A stretch of 53,236 nucleotides of DNA from Bifidobacterium ruminantium DSM 6489 (lineage in GTDB: Bacteria; Actinomycetota; Actinomycetes; Actinomycetales; Bifidobacteriaceae), in assembly GCF_000770925.1 (NCBI RefSeq), contig NZ_JDTK01000007.1, forward strand, positions 1 to 53,236, read 5' to 3'. Of this stretch, positions 28,391 to 37,952 are shown in pieces; the first letter of the stretch is position 1, and every line of letters begins with the position of its first letter. The notes under the pieces are model-generated. The model was given only the letters and a program-made list of their open reading frames with translations, had not been told where the DNA came from and ran no database searches. The position numbers were made by a program, and so were the translations under genes.

Positions 28391-29704
28391 ATGGCAGAGA
28401 ACAAGAACTACCGCTTCGAGACGCTGCAGCTGCACGTCGGCCAGGAGCAGGCCGACCCGGCCACCGACTCCCGCGCGGTGCCGATCTACCAGACCACCAG
28501 CTACGTCTTCCATAACTTCGACCATGCCGAGGCCCGTTTCGGACTGGCCGACCCAGGCAACATTTACGGTCGTCTGACCAACTCCACCCAGGCTGTGTTC
28601 GAGGACCGCATCGCAGCCCTCGAAGGCGGCACCGCGGGTCTTGCCGTCGCCTCCGGCGCGGCCGCCGTGGAATACGCGGTGCGTAACATCACCCAGTCCG
28701 GCGACCACATCGTCGCCGCCAAGAACGTGTACGGCGGCACCTTCAACCTGCTGCGTCACACCCTGCCGCGTGACGGTGTGAACACCACCTTTGTCTCCGC
28801 AGAGAATCCGCAGGAGTTCGAGGATGCCATCCAGGAGAACACCAAGCTCGTCTACTTCGAGACCTTTGGCAACCCGAACGCCGACCTGCCGGACTTCGAG
28901 GCCATCACCGCCATCGCCCATAAGCACCACCTGCCGGTGATCGTGGACAACACCTTCGCCAGCCCGTACCTGTTCCGTCCGTTGGAGCACGGCGCCGACA
29001 TCGTGGTGGAATCCGCCACCAAGTTCATCGGCGGCCACGGCACCACCCTGGGCGGCGTGATCGTGGAAGGCGGCAAGTTCAACTGGGCCGAGGTGCCGGG
29101 CAAGTTCCCGACCCTCACCGAGCCTGATCCGTCCTACCATGGCCTGAACTTCTACGAGGCCCTGGGCGGAAGCGCCTTCGTGACCCGCGTGCGCGCCATC
29201 CTGCTGCGCGACACCGGCGCCACCCTGTCCCCGTTTGCCGCGTTCCTGCTGCTGCAGGGCACCGAGACCCTGTCCCTGCGCGTCGAGCGCCACGTGCAGA
29301 ACGCCCTCAAGGTCATCGATTACCTCAAGACCGTGCCGGAGGTCGAATCCATCTCCCACCCGTCCATCGAAGGCCGCAAGGACAACGAGCTGTACAAGAA
29401 GTACTTCCCGAACGGCGGCGGCTCCATCTTCACCTTCGACATCAAGGGCGGCAAGGACGCGGCACGCGTGTTCATCGACAACCTGCACCTGTTCAGCCTG
29501 CTGGCCAACGTGGCCGATGCCAAGAGCCTCGTGATTCACCCGGCCTCCACCACGCACTCCCAGGAGACCCTGGAGGAGCTTGAGGACCAGGGCATCCACC
29601 AGGGCACCATCCGCCTGTCCATCGGCCTGGAGAACATCGACGACATCATCGATGATCTCGAGGGCGGCTTCAAGGCCCTGCGCGAATCCGGCCTGGCCAA
29701 GTAA
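28391..29704 (+). CDS. metY: O-acetylhomoserine (thiol)-lyase
   Basis: A 437-residue PLP enzyme of the Cys/Met metabolism family. It makes homocysteine from O-acetylhomoserine and sulfide. The N-terminus (YRFETLQLHVGQE) and the TTSYVFHNFDHAEARFGL segment are typical of MetY. The PLP lysine is in ESATKFIGGHGT. The longer chain with ~20-residue insertions separates it from MetB/MetC (~380-390). The ATG at 28391 has AAGGAG upstream. The gene is noticeably biased to C-ending codons, suggesting high expression. A hairpin follows. Confidence 0.92.
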   Translation: MAENKNYRFETLQLHVGQEQADPATDSRAVPIYQTTSYVFHNFDHAEARFGLADPGNIYGRLTNSTQAVFEDRIAALEGGTAGLAVASGAAAVEYAVRNITQSGDHIVAAKNVYGGTFNLLRHTLPRDGVNTTFVSAENPQEFEDAIQENTKLVYFETFGNPNADLPDFEAITAIAHKHHLPVIVDNTFASPYLFRPLEHGADIVVESATKFIGGHGTTLGGVIVEGGKFNWAEVPGKFPTLTEPDPSYHGLNFYEALGGSAFVTRVRAILLRDTGATLSPFAAFLLLQGTETLSLRVERHVQNALKVIDYLKTVPEVESISHPSIEGRKDNELYKKYFPNGGGSIFTFDIKGGKDAARVFIDNLHLFSLLANVADAKSLVIHPASTTHSQETLEELEDQGIHQGTIRLSIGLENIDDIIDDLEGGFKALRESGLAK

Positions 29705-29724
29705 GCCAATCCGGACAGCCGTGT

Positions 29725-29770
29725 CGGACGGCTCGCGACACCATGAGAAGGGGGTGTTGTGAGCCGTCCG
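29725..29770 (+). terminator. Terminator of metY
   Basis: An outer 10-bp stem (CGGACGGCTC 29725-29734, GAGCCGTCCG 29761-29770) continues into eight further pairs (29735-29742 with 29753-29760, two G-U), then TTTCCATGTTTTT. Confidence 0.8.
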
Positions 29771-29940
29771 TTTCCATGTTTTTATGCTTGTAATGTGGAC
29801 GGGTTAGGATTCCGGATTGTTCCGGCAGGCAATGTCGGGATCCGATGGTTGGGATGGAATCGCCAGTGATTCCTCTCCATAGCGTCGACGATGTTCCGAT
29901 TCTGACGATTCGGCGAGACAAAGAGAGAGAAGGTTGGATT

Positions 29941-30492
29941 ATGGCACAGGACGTCAAGAAGGGCGTCTCGAAGGCGATTCGGACCAACACCATTCCATTG
30001 ATCGCCATCATGACCGCGGTCACCACGGTGGTGGCAATGTTCGTGAAGGTGCCGACCCCGGGCAAAGGATATTTGAATCTTTCCGACACGATGATTTATT
30101 TCAGCGCGTATGCGTTCGGACCGTGGGTCGGCGGTATCATTGGTGGTCTTGGCCCGGCGCTGTCGGATCTGATCAGCGGTTATCCGCAGTGGGCTATCTT
30201 CACGCTCGTCATTGATGGCGTGCAGGCGCTGCTGGTGGGATTCCTGGTTCGGCGGTTCGAGCCGGTCAGCATCATCGTCGGCTCCGTCGCGGCGGGAGCT
30301 TGGAAGGTGTTCGGCTATTTCATCGCAGGCTGGATTCTTTCCGGAATGGGTCCTGCTCTGGTGGATATTCCAGGAAATTGCCTGCAGGCCGCGGTCGGTC
30401 TGGTTGTCGGCTTCGCGTTGTTCTCGGCGATGCGCAAGGCCTATCCGCCGCTGGTGCGACTCGGTGGTCTCGGTGTCAAGGCCAGTGAGTGA
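29941..30492 (+). CDS. ECF transporter S component (substrate-specific subunit)
   Basis: A 183-residue membrane protein with about five to six hydrophobic segments and the pattern of ECF S subunits: NLSDTMIYFSAYAFGP, a GGIIGGLGPALSDLI glycine-rich turn, then WAIFTLVIDGVQALLVGF. S subunits bind a vitamin or metal. The substrate is not obvious from the sequence. It stands 150 bp upstream of fused EcfA and EcfT on the same strand, which is a group I arrangement. The ATG at 29941 has GAGAAGG upstream. The frame is open from 29845, but that region is not conserved. Confidence 0.85.
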   Translation: MAQDVKKGVSKAIRTNTIPLIAIMTAVTTVVAMFVKVPTPGKGYLNLSDTMIYFSAYAFGPWVGGIIGGLGPALSDLISGYPQWAIFTLVIDGVQALLVGFLVRRFEPVSIIVGSVAAGAWKVFGYFIAGWILSGMGPALVDIPGNCLQAAVGLVVGFALFSAMRKAYPPLVRLGGLGVKASE

Positions 30493-30511
30493 TACATTAT
30501 TATTCGGATGC

Positions 30512-30558
30512 AAAAAGCCCGTGGGTTCACCGGTGAACGGCGATTCCACGGGTTTTTT
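30512..30558 (+). terminator. Terminator between the S component and ecfA
   Basis: CCCGTGG (30518-30524) pairs with CCACGGG (30546-30552). Inside it lies a 14-bp perfect palindrome (30525-30538). A-run before and TTTTTT after, so it acts in both directions. It may let the S gene be expressed apart from the A and T subunits. Confidence 0.85.
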
Positions 30559-30645
30559 ATACGTCTTTACTCATATAGTATCCGTATTGGTCGTGTCCAC
30601 GGCCGGTGCAATGGGCTGATGTGCTGAGGATATGGAGAAAAGCGC

Positions 30646-32292
30646 ATGATCACGGTACGTGATTTGAATTGGCAGTACGCGCCGCTGGCTGATGGCGGCA
30701 GGCCGGCGAATAGCCTCAAGCATGTCAGCTTCGACATCAAGTCGGGGTCGTTCGTGGGAATCATCGGCCCCACGGGCGCCGGCAAATCCACGCTATGCAT
30801 GGCGTTGGCCGGCATCATCCCGAATCTGGCCGATGGCACCATGAGCGGTCTGGTGGAGGTCAATGGCATGAACACCAGCCGCCATTCGGTATCCGCGTTG
30901 TCCGAACGCGTCGGGTATGTGCAGCAGGATCCCGAATCACAGCTCTTCTGCGCAAGCGTCGAGGATGAAATCGCCTTTCCTTTGGAGAACCGCGGATTCG
31001 CGCCAGACATCATCGACAGACAGATTGACATCATGCTCGATCTGGTCGGCATGACCGGATATCGCAAGCGCGTGCCGACCAGCCTGTCGGGCGGGCAGAT
31101 GCAGCGAGTGGCCATCGCGGCCGCATTGGCGGCGGAACCCGATGTGCTCGTGCTCGACGAGCCGACCGCGGCACTTGACCCGGAAGGCAAGCAAGAGGTT
31201 TTCGACGTGCTCGAGCGCATCCGCCAGACCCGTTCCATGACGGTGATTATGGCGGAGCAGGATACTGAGCATATCGCCCACTGGGCCGACCAGGTGCTGT
31301 TCATGGTCAACGGTGAGGTGGTGCGCAACAGCGATGCCAGCCTGTTCACCCGTGAGAGGGGATTGCTGGAATCCGCTGGCGTGCAGGTCTCGGATGGTCC
31401 TCTGCCCGTGGTCAGGGCCGTCCGCACCAGTGGAAAGGGGAAGCGGGACGGATCCAAGGACGTGTCCGAGTCCGAGACCCCGGCCAAAAACGGGAACGTG
31501 ATTATCAGCCTGGACCATGTGTCCTACCGGTACGAGCGGGGCGGCAACGCGACGAAGGCTTTGGACGATGTGTCCGTGGACATCGAACGTGGTTCGTTCG
31601 TCGGCCTCATCGGACGCAACGGTTCCGGCAAAACCACTCTTGCCAAGCATCTGAACGGATTGCTCAAGCCGACACAGGGCACCGTGACGGTGGATGGTCT
31701 TGACGTGTCCAAGCACGGCGTCGGAGAAATGGCCGCCCGCGTCGGATTCGTGTTCCAGAATCCCGACCATCAGATCTTCTGCTCCACCATCAAGGATGAG
31801 ATCGGGTTCGGGCCGACCGCGCTTGGACTGGACTGCGCCACCGTATACAAACGCGTCGAAGAGATGATGATCCTGTTCGACCTGCATCGCTACGAGGACA
31901 TCTCGCCGGCCACGCTCGGCTATGGCGAGAGACGCGCGGTGGCGCTGTCCTCCGTGCTGGCCATGCGCACGCCGATTCTTGTGCTCGACGAGCCCACCGC
32001 GGGGCTCGACCACCGGCTGGCCGCACGATTCCTCGGCGCCGTAGAAAAACTCCACCAGCGCGGCGTCACCGTCATCATGATCAGTCATGACATGCGTGCC
32101 GTATATCGCTACTGCACACACGTGTTGGAATTGAAGGACGGGAAAATCGTGCAATACGGTCCGATCGACAGATCGGAGGAGACGCGGGAGCCGCAACCGA
32201 AGACCGCGCTTAGGAAGAACAAGGCCAAAGGTCCGGTCTCGGCGACGCATGCGCTGCCGAAAGTCGATGAACAACGGAAGGAAGGACGCTGA
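30646..32292 (+). CDS. ecfA: Fused ECF transporter ATPase (two ABC domains)
   Basis: 548 residues comprising two ABC domains. NBD1 has Walker A GPTGAGKST (41-49), signature LSGGQ (148-152), Walker B LVLDEPT, but Gln206 (MAEQDTEH) where the switch His is expected. NBD2 has Walker A GRNGSGKTT, the Q-loop VFQNPDHQ, LVLDEPT and a switch His (ISHDM), but its signature is LGYGE (425-429). The Gln and the LGYGE should face the same composite site. The S component lies upstream and EcfT follows with a one-base overlap (TGATG). Confidence 0.9.
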   Translation: MITVRDLNWQYAPLADGGRPANSLKHVSFDIKSGSFVGIIGPTGAGKSTLCMALAGIIPNLADGTMSGLVEVNGMNTSRHSVSALSERVGYVQQDPESQLFCASVEDEIAFPLENRGFAPDIIDRQIDIMLDLVGMTGYRKRVPTSLSGGQMQRVAIAAALAAEPDVLVLDEPTAALDPEGKQEVFDVLERIRQTRSMTVIMAEQDTEHIAHWADQVLFMVNGEVVRNSDASLFTRERGLLESAGVQVSDGPLPVVRAVRTSGKGKRDGSKDVSESETPAKNGNVIISLDHVSYRYERGGNATKALDDVSVDIERGSFVGLIGRNGSGKTTLAKHLNGLLKPTQGTVTVDGLDVSKHGVGEMAARVGFVFQNPDHQIFCSTIKDEIGFGPTALGLDCATVYKRVEEMMILFDLHRYEDISPATLGYGERRAVALSSVLAMRTPILVLDEPTAGLDHRLAARFLGAVEKLHQRGVTVIMISHDMRAVYRYCTHVLELKDGKIVQYGPIDRSEETREPQPKTALRKNKAKGPVSATHALPKVDEQRKEGR

Positions 32293-33101
32293 TGGACGCC
32301 GATCTGTATGTGCCAGGCGACGGATGGCTGCACCGTGCCGACCCGCGTGTGAAATTCCTGATTTCCACGGTCATGCTGGTGCTATGCCTGATATGGCGTA
32401 ATTGGGCGTTCATCCTCGACGTGCTGATCATCGAACATCTGATGCTCATCACCGATGGTGTGCCGTTGAAACGCATAGGCTGGGTGTGGAAGATCCTCGC
32501 CGTGATCATCGTGTTCATCGTGGTGCTCTGGCCGATTTTCGACCCGTCCGGCACGCATGTGCTCTGGCAGTGGGGATGGCTGAAACTCACGCAGGAGAAC
32601 CTGCTGATGGCCGCGGTGATGGGTCTGCGCATCCCGGCTCTTGGCTTCGCATGCTTCCTCACCCTGTTCACCACCAGCCAGACCAGACTGATCCGGGGAT
32701 TCACCTCGCTGGGAATGCCGTACAAGGCCGGTCTCACCATCGCCACCGCATTGCGTTACATTCCGGTGTTCTTCTCCATCTGGCAATCCGTTTCGGCAGC
32801 TCAGCGCGCCCGCGGACTCGACCTGAGCGGCAAGACCGATGCCTCCGGCAACAAGCGCAACGTGTTCGTGCGTATAGGCGCTCGATGCAAATCGTATTTG
32901 CCGATACTCATCGCGGTGCTGATCCGCGCATACAAGATGAGCCAAAGCGTGGGGTGGGCCATGGAATCGCGTGGCCTCAACCTTCAGGGAGCCAAACGCA
33001 CATATCGCGTGAAACTGACGATGCGTGTCGTCGATTGGCTTATTCTCGTGCTGACCATGGCCGCGACGGCCGGCAGTGTCTGGTTGATGCTGCATTACTG
33101 A
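32292..33101 (+). CDS. ecfT: ECF transporter transmembrane component EcfT
   Basis: A 269-residue membrane scaffold that links the S subunit to the ATPases. It has five or so hydrophobic segments. The two Ala-Arg-Gly-like coupling motifs of the family are visible (QRARGLDLSG and MESRGLNLQG). The ATG shares a base with the ecfA stop, and six bases separate its end from the next gene. Confidence 0.9.
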   Translation: MDADLYVPGDGWLHRADPRVKFLISTVMLVLCLIWRNWAFILDVLIIEHLMLITDGVPLKRIGWVWKILAVIIVFIVVLWPIFDPSGTHVLWQWGWLKLTQENLLMAAVMGLRIPALGFACFLTLFTTSQTRLIRGFTSLGMPYKAGLTIATALRYIPVFFSIWQSVSAAQRARGLDLSGKTDASGNKRNVFVRIGARCKSYLPILIAVLIRAYKMSQSVGWAMESRGLNLQGAKRTYRVKLTMRVVDWLILVLTMAATAGSVWLMLHY

Positions 33102-33107
33102 GGTCGG

Positions 33108-34130
33108 ATGATGGCATACGGGGAGCGAAGGCCCGTGATTTCGGCCCGCGATCTGAAAGTGGTCTCGGCATTGCAATGCGACGGCCGTATGACCATGCAG
33201 GCGCTTGCCGACAAAATCGGCATTTCCGTCTACGCGGCTACGGAAAGCTACCGCAGGCTTACTGAATCCGGCATCATGAGCATCGTCCCGGTGTGCAATC
33301 CATTGAGTCTGGGCAATTACAGCCAGGTGCTGGTGGGACTTCGTCTCGACGGGAGCAGGGATGAGGCTCTTGCCATGCTCCAATCCATGCCACAGGTCAC
33401 CTACGTGGTCTGCGCTCTGGGGGATGCCGACATCATCGCTGAGGCTGTGGTGTATTCGGCTGAAGGCATGGATCATTTCCTCAAACATGGTCTGCGCGCG
33501 TTGCCGGGATTGTCCCGTCTGCAGGTGTTCTCATGCGGACGGCTGGTGCTTGATGACCACAATGTCAGCGTGGTGAACCGTCTGCTCGCCGCGCATGGCG
33601 AAACCGGCTTCCTGACCAAACGCGAGGCGAGTGTCGGCACCGATATTCCCTCGCATCGTCTGGATCCACGGTTCGTGCACACATTCAACGAACTGCAGAA
33701 GGACGGCAGGGCCAGCTATGCGTCGTTGGGGGAGTGTCTCGGCGTGACCCATACGGCGATTCGCGGCCGCATCAAAAAACTCGAAGATTCCGGCGTGATG
33801 CGCATTATGGCCACGGTAAGCCCCATGCGTTTGGGAGGATTCCGACAGGCATTCCTCGGACTTGGAGTGAAACCTCCATATCGGCTTGACTCCGAACAGC
33901 TTCTGGCCATCGACGAAGTGACGTACGCGATGAGTGGTGTCGGATTGAACGGTGCCGATTACCTGATTGAAATCATCGCCGACAACGATGAGGACCTATG
34001 GCGCGTGGTGGACGAATCCATTCGCCCATTGCCAGGCGTGGAACAGACCTGGTGGGCGTCCACCGTCAGTGTGGAAAAGGAGTCGTATTGGCTTGAGCCG
34101 CCGCACGAAGGCGTATTGCTAGGCGATTGA
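33108..34130 (+). CDS. Lrp/AsnC family transcriptional regulator with two HTH-ligand modules
   Basis: 340 residues, about twice the usual ~150-160. Two AsnC-type winged helix motifs are present, one near the N-terminus (MTMQALADKIGISVYAATES) and a second around residue 205 (YASLGECLGVTHTAIRGRIK). Each is followed by a RAM-type ligand-binding region. Fused pairs of this kind act as monomeric equivalents of Lrp dimers and occur in actinobacteria. It follows ecfT after six bases, so it may be co-transcribed and may respond to a small amino acid or related ligand. The target is unknown. Confidence 0.85.
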   Translation: MMAYGERRPVISARDLKVVSALQCDGRMTMQALADKIGISVYAATESYRRLTESGIMSIVPVCNPLSLGNYSQVLVGLRLDGSRDEALAMLQSMPQVTYVVCALGDADIIAEAVVYSAEGMDHFLKHGLRALPGLSRLQVFSCGRLVLDDHNVSVVNRLLAAHGETGFLTKREASVGTDIPSHRLDPRFVHTFNELQKDGRASYASLGECLGVTHTAIRGRIKKLEDSGVMRIMATVSPMRLGGFRQAFLGLGVKPPYRLDSEQLLAIDEVTYAMSGVGLNGADYLIEIIADNDEDLWRVVDESIRPLPGVEQTWWASTVSVEKESYWLEPPHEGVLLGD

Positions 34131-34303
34131 CGATTGCCCGATGCTTGGAACATGGTTTCTGATCATCCAGTTTTCGCTGTTCCCGCGTTGATCTCATACT
34201 CAAGGATGAGTCGCGGTTCAGCAGGATTTCAGACCAACGCATGATGCCGTTGACGTCGAATGTTCCGTATGTTGGAAGTAACTTCGCAAAGAAAGGAACT
34301 TCC

Positions 34304-35095
34304 ATGGACATCAGGGACGCCATCAAAGCCAATAACACTGCCATTGAAGCCATCGATCTTGTCAAGGACTACGGTTCCGGAAGCAACGCGGTGCATGCGT
34401 TACGTGACGTCAATATCGCCTTCGAACAAGGAAAATTCACCGTCATCATGGGCCCTTCCGGCTCTGGCAAATCCACGTTGATGCACACGCTGGCCGGACT
34501 TGATTCGGCCACTAGCGGACACGTCATGTTCGACGGCAAGGATCTGACCCGCATGAACGACGACCAGCTCACCCTGCTGCGCCGCCATCAGATCGGTTTC
34601 ATCTTCCAAAGCTTCAATCTGCTGCCGATGTTTACTGCCGAACAGAACATTCTCATGCCCTTGACCTTGGCTGGAGCGAAACCAGACCGACAGTGGTTGC
34701 GTCTGCTGGTGGAAACGCTTGGCCTTAAGGAACGTCTTAACCATCGTCCGAACGAACTATCGGGAGGCCAACAGCAGCGTGTGGCCATCGCGCGAGCATT
34801 GATCACCAAACCGAAACTGGTGTTCGCAGACGAGCCCACCGGCAATCTTGACTCTGTATCAAGCGCCGAAGTGCTGAGCTTCCTGAAACGTTCCGTCAAC
34901 GAACTTGGCCAAACCATCATCATGGTCACGCATGATGCGGTCGCCGCGTCTTACGCCGACCGTGCGCTCGTGTTCGCCGACGGCCAGATCGTGGCGGACG
35001 TGAACAAGCCGACAGCAGACCAGATGAGTGAACTGCTGATGAAGGAACGCGAAGCCGCCACAATGAATGTGGCTTCCGTGAGACATTCCCGCTAA
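34304..35095 (+). CDS. MacB/LolD-type ABC transporter ATP-binding protein
   Basis: A 263-residue ABC ATPase of the MacB/LolD class that pairs with FtsX-like permeases. Walker A is GPSGSGKST, the signature is [19 protein letters not shown], Walker B is VFADEPTGNLDS (the GNLD is typical of this class), and the switch His is in VTHDAVAAS. The ATG at 34304 has AAAGGAA upstream; the frame is open earlier. The FtsX-like permease follows after 41 bp, and the two-component system at 37953-41388 lies convergent downstream. Confidence 0.92.
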   Translation: MDIRDAIKANNTAIEAIDLVKDYGSGSNAVHALRDVNIAFEQGKFTVIMGPSGSGKSTLMHTLAGLDSATSGHVMFDGKDLTRMNDDQLTLLRRHQIGFIFQSFNLLPMFTAEQNILMPLTLAGAKPDRQWLRLLVETLGLKERLNHRPNELSGGQQQRVAIARALITKPKLVFADEPTGNLDSVSSAEVLSFLKRSVNELGQTIIMVTHDAVAASYADRALVFADGQIVADVNKPTADQMSELLMKEREAATMNVASVRHSR

Positions 35096-35136
35096 ACGCA
35101 CTGTAGAAGCATTCGAAGAAGGAAACAGAATTAACC

Positions 35137-37779
35137 ATGTGGTCCATCACTTTGAAACTCATGCGAAAAACCAAGCGCATGCTCATACCCGCAGGCATCG
35201 CCATCATGATCGGCACGGCGTTCATCGCCAGCACCTTCCTGTTCGGCAATGCCATGAACGACTCCCTGACACGGCAGATGACCGCCATGTTCGGAAACGC
35301 CAACTATGCGGTGACCGTCAACAGCTCCGACCTGAGCGATGAGGAACTCAACGAAGCGTACTCCAGCACTGTCGGCGACTTCCATCTCGACCAGATCGCC
35401 GGCATCGAAGGGGTTGACGGCGTCCGCGCCTCGGTGGAAACCGGCGTCAGCGTTTCCAGGGGGGACAGCGCCATCAGCGGCGAGATCATCTCTACCGCGG
35501 CACAGAAGAACATGCTTCCCGTGAATATTACGGAAGGGGACCAGCCGAAGGACTCCAACGAAGTCGCACTGCCGGAAGACATGGCGAAACAGCTGAACGT
35601 CGGCATTGGCGACACTGTAAGACTGACCTCCCAATATGCGGTAGGCACCGATGGCAAAGCCAAAGTGGACAACGTGCGCGTGGTCGGACTCACCTCCGAT
35701 CCGAACGGCGCCTACTCGTACTATGGTGGTGCGATCGTAGGATCCGACAATCTGCTTGCCGCAATGCAGGGAACGGACGATTTCGACACCACCGGAACAA
35801 CAATGGTATACCTCGACCTTGCCTTGGATGGAAATAGCGTATCCGCAAAAACCATCAACAGTGTGAAAGCGTTGCTGCCAAAGCATTTCGATCTGATGTC
35901 GCGACAGCAGGTCAGTGACGAAAGCATCAAATCCTTAACCGGCAACCAAACCAGCATCGTCACCACATTCCTCATGTGCTTCGGCGTGCTTGCCATGTTC
36001 GTGGCGGCACTGGTGATCGCCAACACGTTCCAAGTACTCGTGGCGCAACGCCGCCGCACACTCGCCTTGCTGCGCACCATCGGCGCGAAAAAAGGCCAGC
36101 TGTATGGTTCCGTGCTGTTCGAAGCGGCAGTGCTTGGCTTCGTCGCATCCGTGCTTGGCGTGGTGCTGGGAAGTCTGCTCATGTGGGGCATGTGCGTCAG
36201 CAACATCATGCAAGAGGGTATGCGATTCAATTTCTCTTGGCAGGCCGCCGTCATACCTATTCTCTTCGGTATTGTGGTGACGGTGCTCGCATCCCTGGGA
36301 TCCGCACGTTCCGCTACTGCGGTGACGCCATTGGAGGCATTGCGCCCGATTGAACTGACCGACAACCGTCGTTCCAGCCTCACGCGAGCCATAATCGGTA
36401 TTCTGATGGTGGTGGTCGGTATCGCCATGGTGGTATTTTCCATCTGGCGGGTACCGGCCACCAATGGCGGCGAGAATGCGAGCAGCGATCAATTCACGAT
36501 GATTCTGCTCGTAGCCATCGCCGGCGCCGCACTGGTATTCCTCGGAATGGTGGTCACCGCGGTGTTCTGGATGCCGGCCCTCATGAAGGGAGTTGGAGCG
36601 TTGGCCTCGCTGACAGGCCCTTCCGCAACGGTTGCGCACGCCAACATTCAGAAGAATCCGCGACGCATCGCAGCAACCGGTGCCGCTCTGCTCATCGGCG
36701 TCACCCTGGTTTCCACCATCGCAACCGGTGCCGCCAGCGCCAAAGAGACTATGAATGGTGCGCTCGCCACCCGTTATAGCGTCGACATCGTGGCCATGGG
36801 CGATGACATCAGCCAGCAAATGGTCAAGGATGTAGCCGACATCAACGGCGTGTCCGACACGTTGTATGCGCCGGCGGTTTCCGTGACCTTGGAGAAAGCG
36901 GATGGAACCCAGCCTACGTCCGCATTGCTGGTCGGCGTGAAGAACATCGATCAGGTCAAACAGGTCATGCGTGCCAACTTGGGTAACGCCTCCATCGACA
37001 GTGATAGCGTGCTCATGCCAACATACAATGCGCAAACCGGTAAGGAACTGCAGTTCGCCAATGGCACGGCTGATTTCTCCACCGAATGGAACCAGGACGG
37101 CGACGCTACGCGTTCGCTGACATTGCAAGCAAACCAAGCCGACTACCGTCGCGTATCCGCACAGTATGGAGCTGTCGGATTCGTGGATGAAAGCCATTTC
37201 ACCAATGGTGACCTCGATGCCGCCACCCATGTGCTGCTGGTCAAGGCGGATACTGACAAGTCGGGAGTTTCCGTTGACGGCATCTACAACGACATGCAGG
37301 CCGCATTGGAGAAGAGCACTGATGCGACAGTGACCGGACCGATCGCCGAACGCATCGTATGGGCGAAGATGATCGACTCCATGATGATGCTTCTGGTGGG
37401 ATTGATCGCTGTGGCTGTGCTCATCGCACTTGTCGGCGTGGCCAACACGCTGTCCCTATCGGTGATTGAACGCACCCGCGAATCGGCCACTCTGCGCGCC
37501 ATCGGCATGACCCGCGGCCAGCTACGGGCATCACTCGCCATCGAAGCGCTGCTTATCTCCGTAGTCTCAGGCCTTGCCGGCATACTGCTTGGCACATTGT
37601 TCGGTTGGCTGGGCGCATACGTGGTGTTCAGTCTGTACGGCACCGTGGCGTTCCCATTCGAATGGGGAATCAACGGCATTGTGCTTGCCGTGGCGGCTGT
37701 GGCAGCGTTGCTGGCCAGCATCGCACCTGCCCGTCGGGCGGTCAGGGTGCCGCCAGTTGAGGCGCTCGCAGAAGCTTAG
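35137..37779 (+). CDS. FtsX-like permease of an ABC exporter
   Basis: 880 residues with two FtsX-type domains. It has a transmembrane helix near the N-terminus, a large extracytoplasmic region, then three helices around residues 275-400, three more around 430-520, a second large extracytoplasmic region and three final helices around 750-870. Each FtsX domain shows the LALLRTIGAKKGQL-like loop (second copy ATLRAIGMTRGQL). With the preceding ATPase it forms an exporter or mechanotransmitter of the MacB class. Substrate unknown. The last residues VEALAEA are partly repeated 107 bp downstream. Confidence 0.88.
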   Translation: MWSITLKLMRKTKRMLIPAGIAIMIGTAFIASTFLFGNAMNDSLTRQMTAMFGNANYAVTVNSSDLSDEELNEAYSSTVGDFHLDQIAGIEGVDGVRASVETGVSVSRGDSAISGEIISTAAQKNMLPVNITEGDQPKDSNEVALPEDMAKQLNVGIGDTVRLTSQYAVGTDGKAKVDNVRVVGLTSDPNGAYSYYGGAIVGSDNLLAAMQGTDDFDTTGTTMVYLDLALDGNSVSAKTINSVKALLPKHFDLMSRQQVSDESIKSLTGNQTSIVTTFLMCFGVLAMFVAALVIANTFQVLVAQRRRTLALLRTIGAKKGQLYGSVLFEAAVLGFVASVLGVVLGSLLMWGMCVSNIMQEGMRFNFSWQAAVIPILFGIVVTVLASLGSARSATAVTPLEALRPIELTDNRRSSLTRAIIGILMVVVGIAMVVFSIWRVPATNGGENASSDQFTMILLVAIAGAALVFLGMVVTAVFWMPALMKGVGALASLTGPSATVAHANIQKNPRRIAATGAALLIGVTLVSTIATGAASAKETMNGALATRYSVDIVAMGDDISQQMVKDVADINGVSDTLYAPAVSVTLEKADGTQPTSALLVGVKNIDQVKQVMRANLGNASIDSDSVLMPTYNAQTGKELQFANGTADFSTEWNQDGDATRSLTLQANQADYRRVSAQYGAVGFVDESHFTNGDLDAATHVLLVKADTDKSGVSVDGIYNDMQAALEKSTDATVTGPIAERIVWAKMIDSMMMLLVGLIAVAVLIALVGVANTLSLSVIERTRESATLRAIGMTRGQLRASLAIEALLISVVSGLAGILLGTLFGWLGAYVVFSLYGTVAFPFEWGINGIVLAVAAVAALLASIAPARRAVRVPPVEALAEA

Positions 37780-37886
37780 CACCTCAACTGGCGGCCTTCG
37801 CGGCAAGCCGCTCACCTCACCTACGGGAAGCCTACCAGGCTTCCCGCTTTACGGTTCGGCCTGTTGAGGCGCTCGCTGAAGCTTAG
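37750..37886. repeat. Repeat and palindrome cluster overlapping the FtsX gene's end
   Basis: A 24-bp direct repeat with one mismatch (37756-37779 and 37863-37886) duplicates the codons for VEALAEA and the stop. A 13-bp inverted repeat (37750-37762 with 37782-37794) spans the stop codon. A third hairpin has a 10-bp stem and three-base loop (37824-37846). The whole block looks like a small duplicated or REP-like palindromic element. Confidence 0.65.
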
Positions 37887-37896
37887 GCGATAAACG

Positions 37897-37926
37897 AAAT
37901 GCTCCTTCGAAAGAAGGAGCATTTTT
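37897..37926. terminator. Bidirectional terminator between the ABC exporter and the response regulator
   Basis: A 12-bp perfect stem (37897-37908 with 37913-37924) with a GAAA tetraloop, flanked by A-run and T-run (ATTTTTG), works on both strands. Confidence 0.9.
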
Positions 37927-37952
37927 GTTGCCGAATACGTTTTATGAAGATT

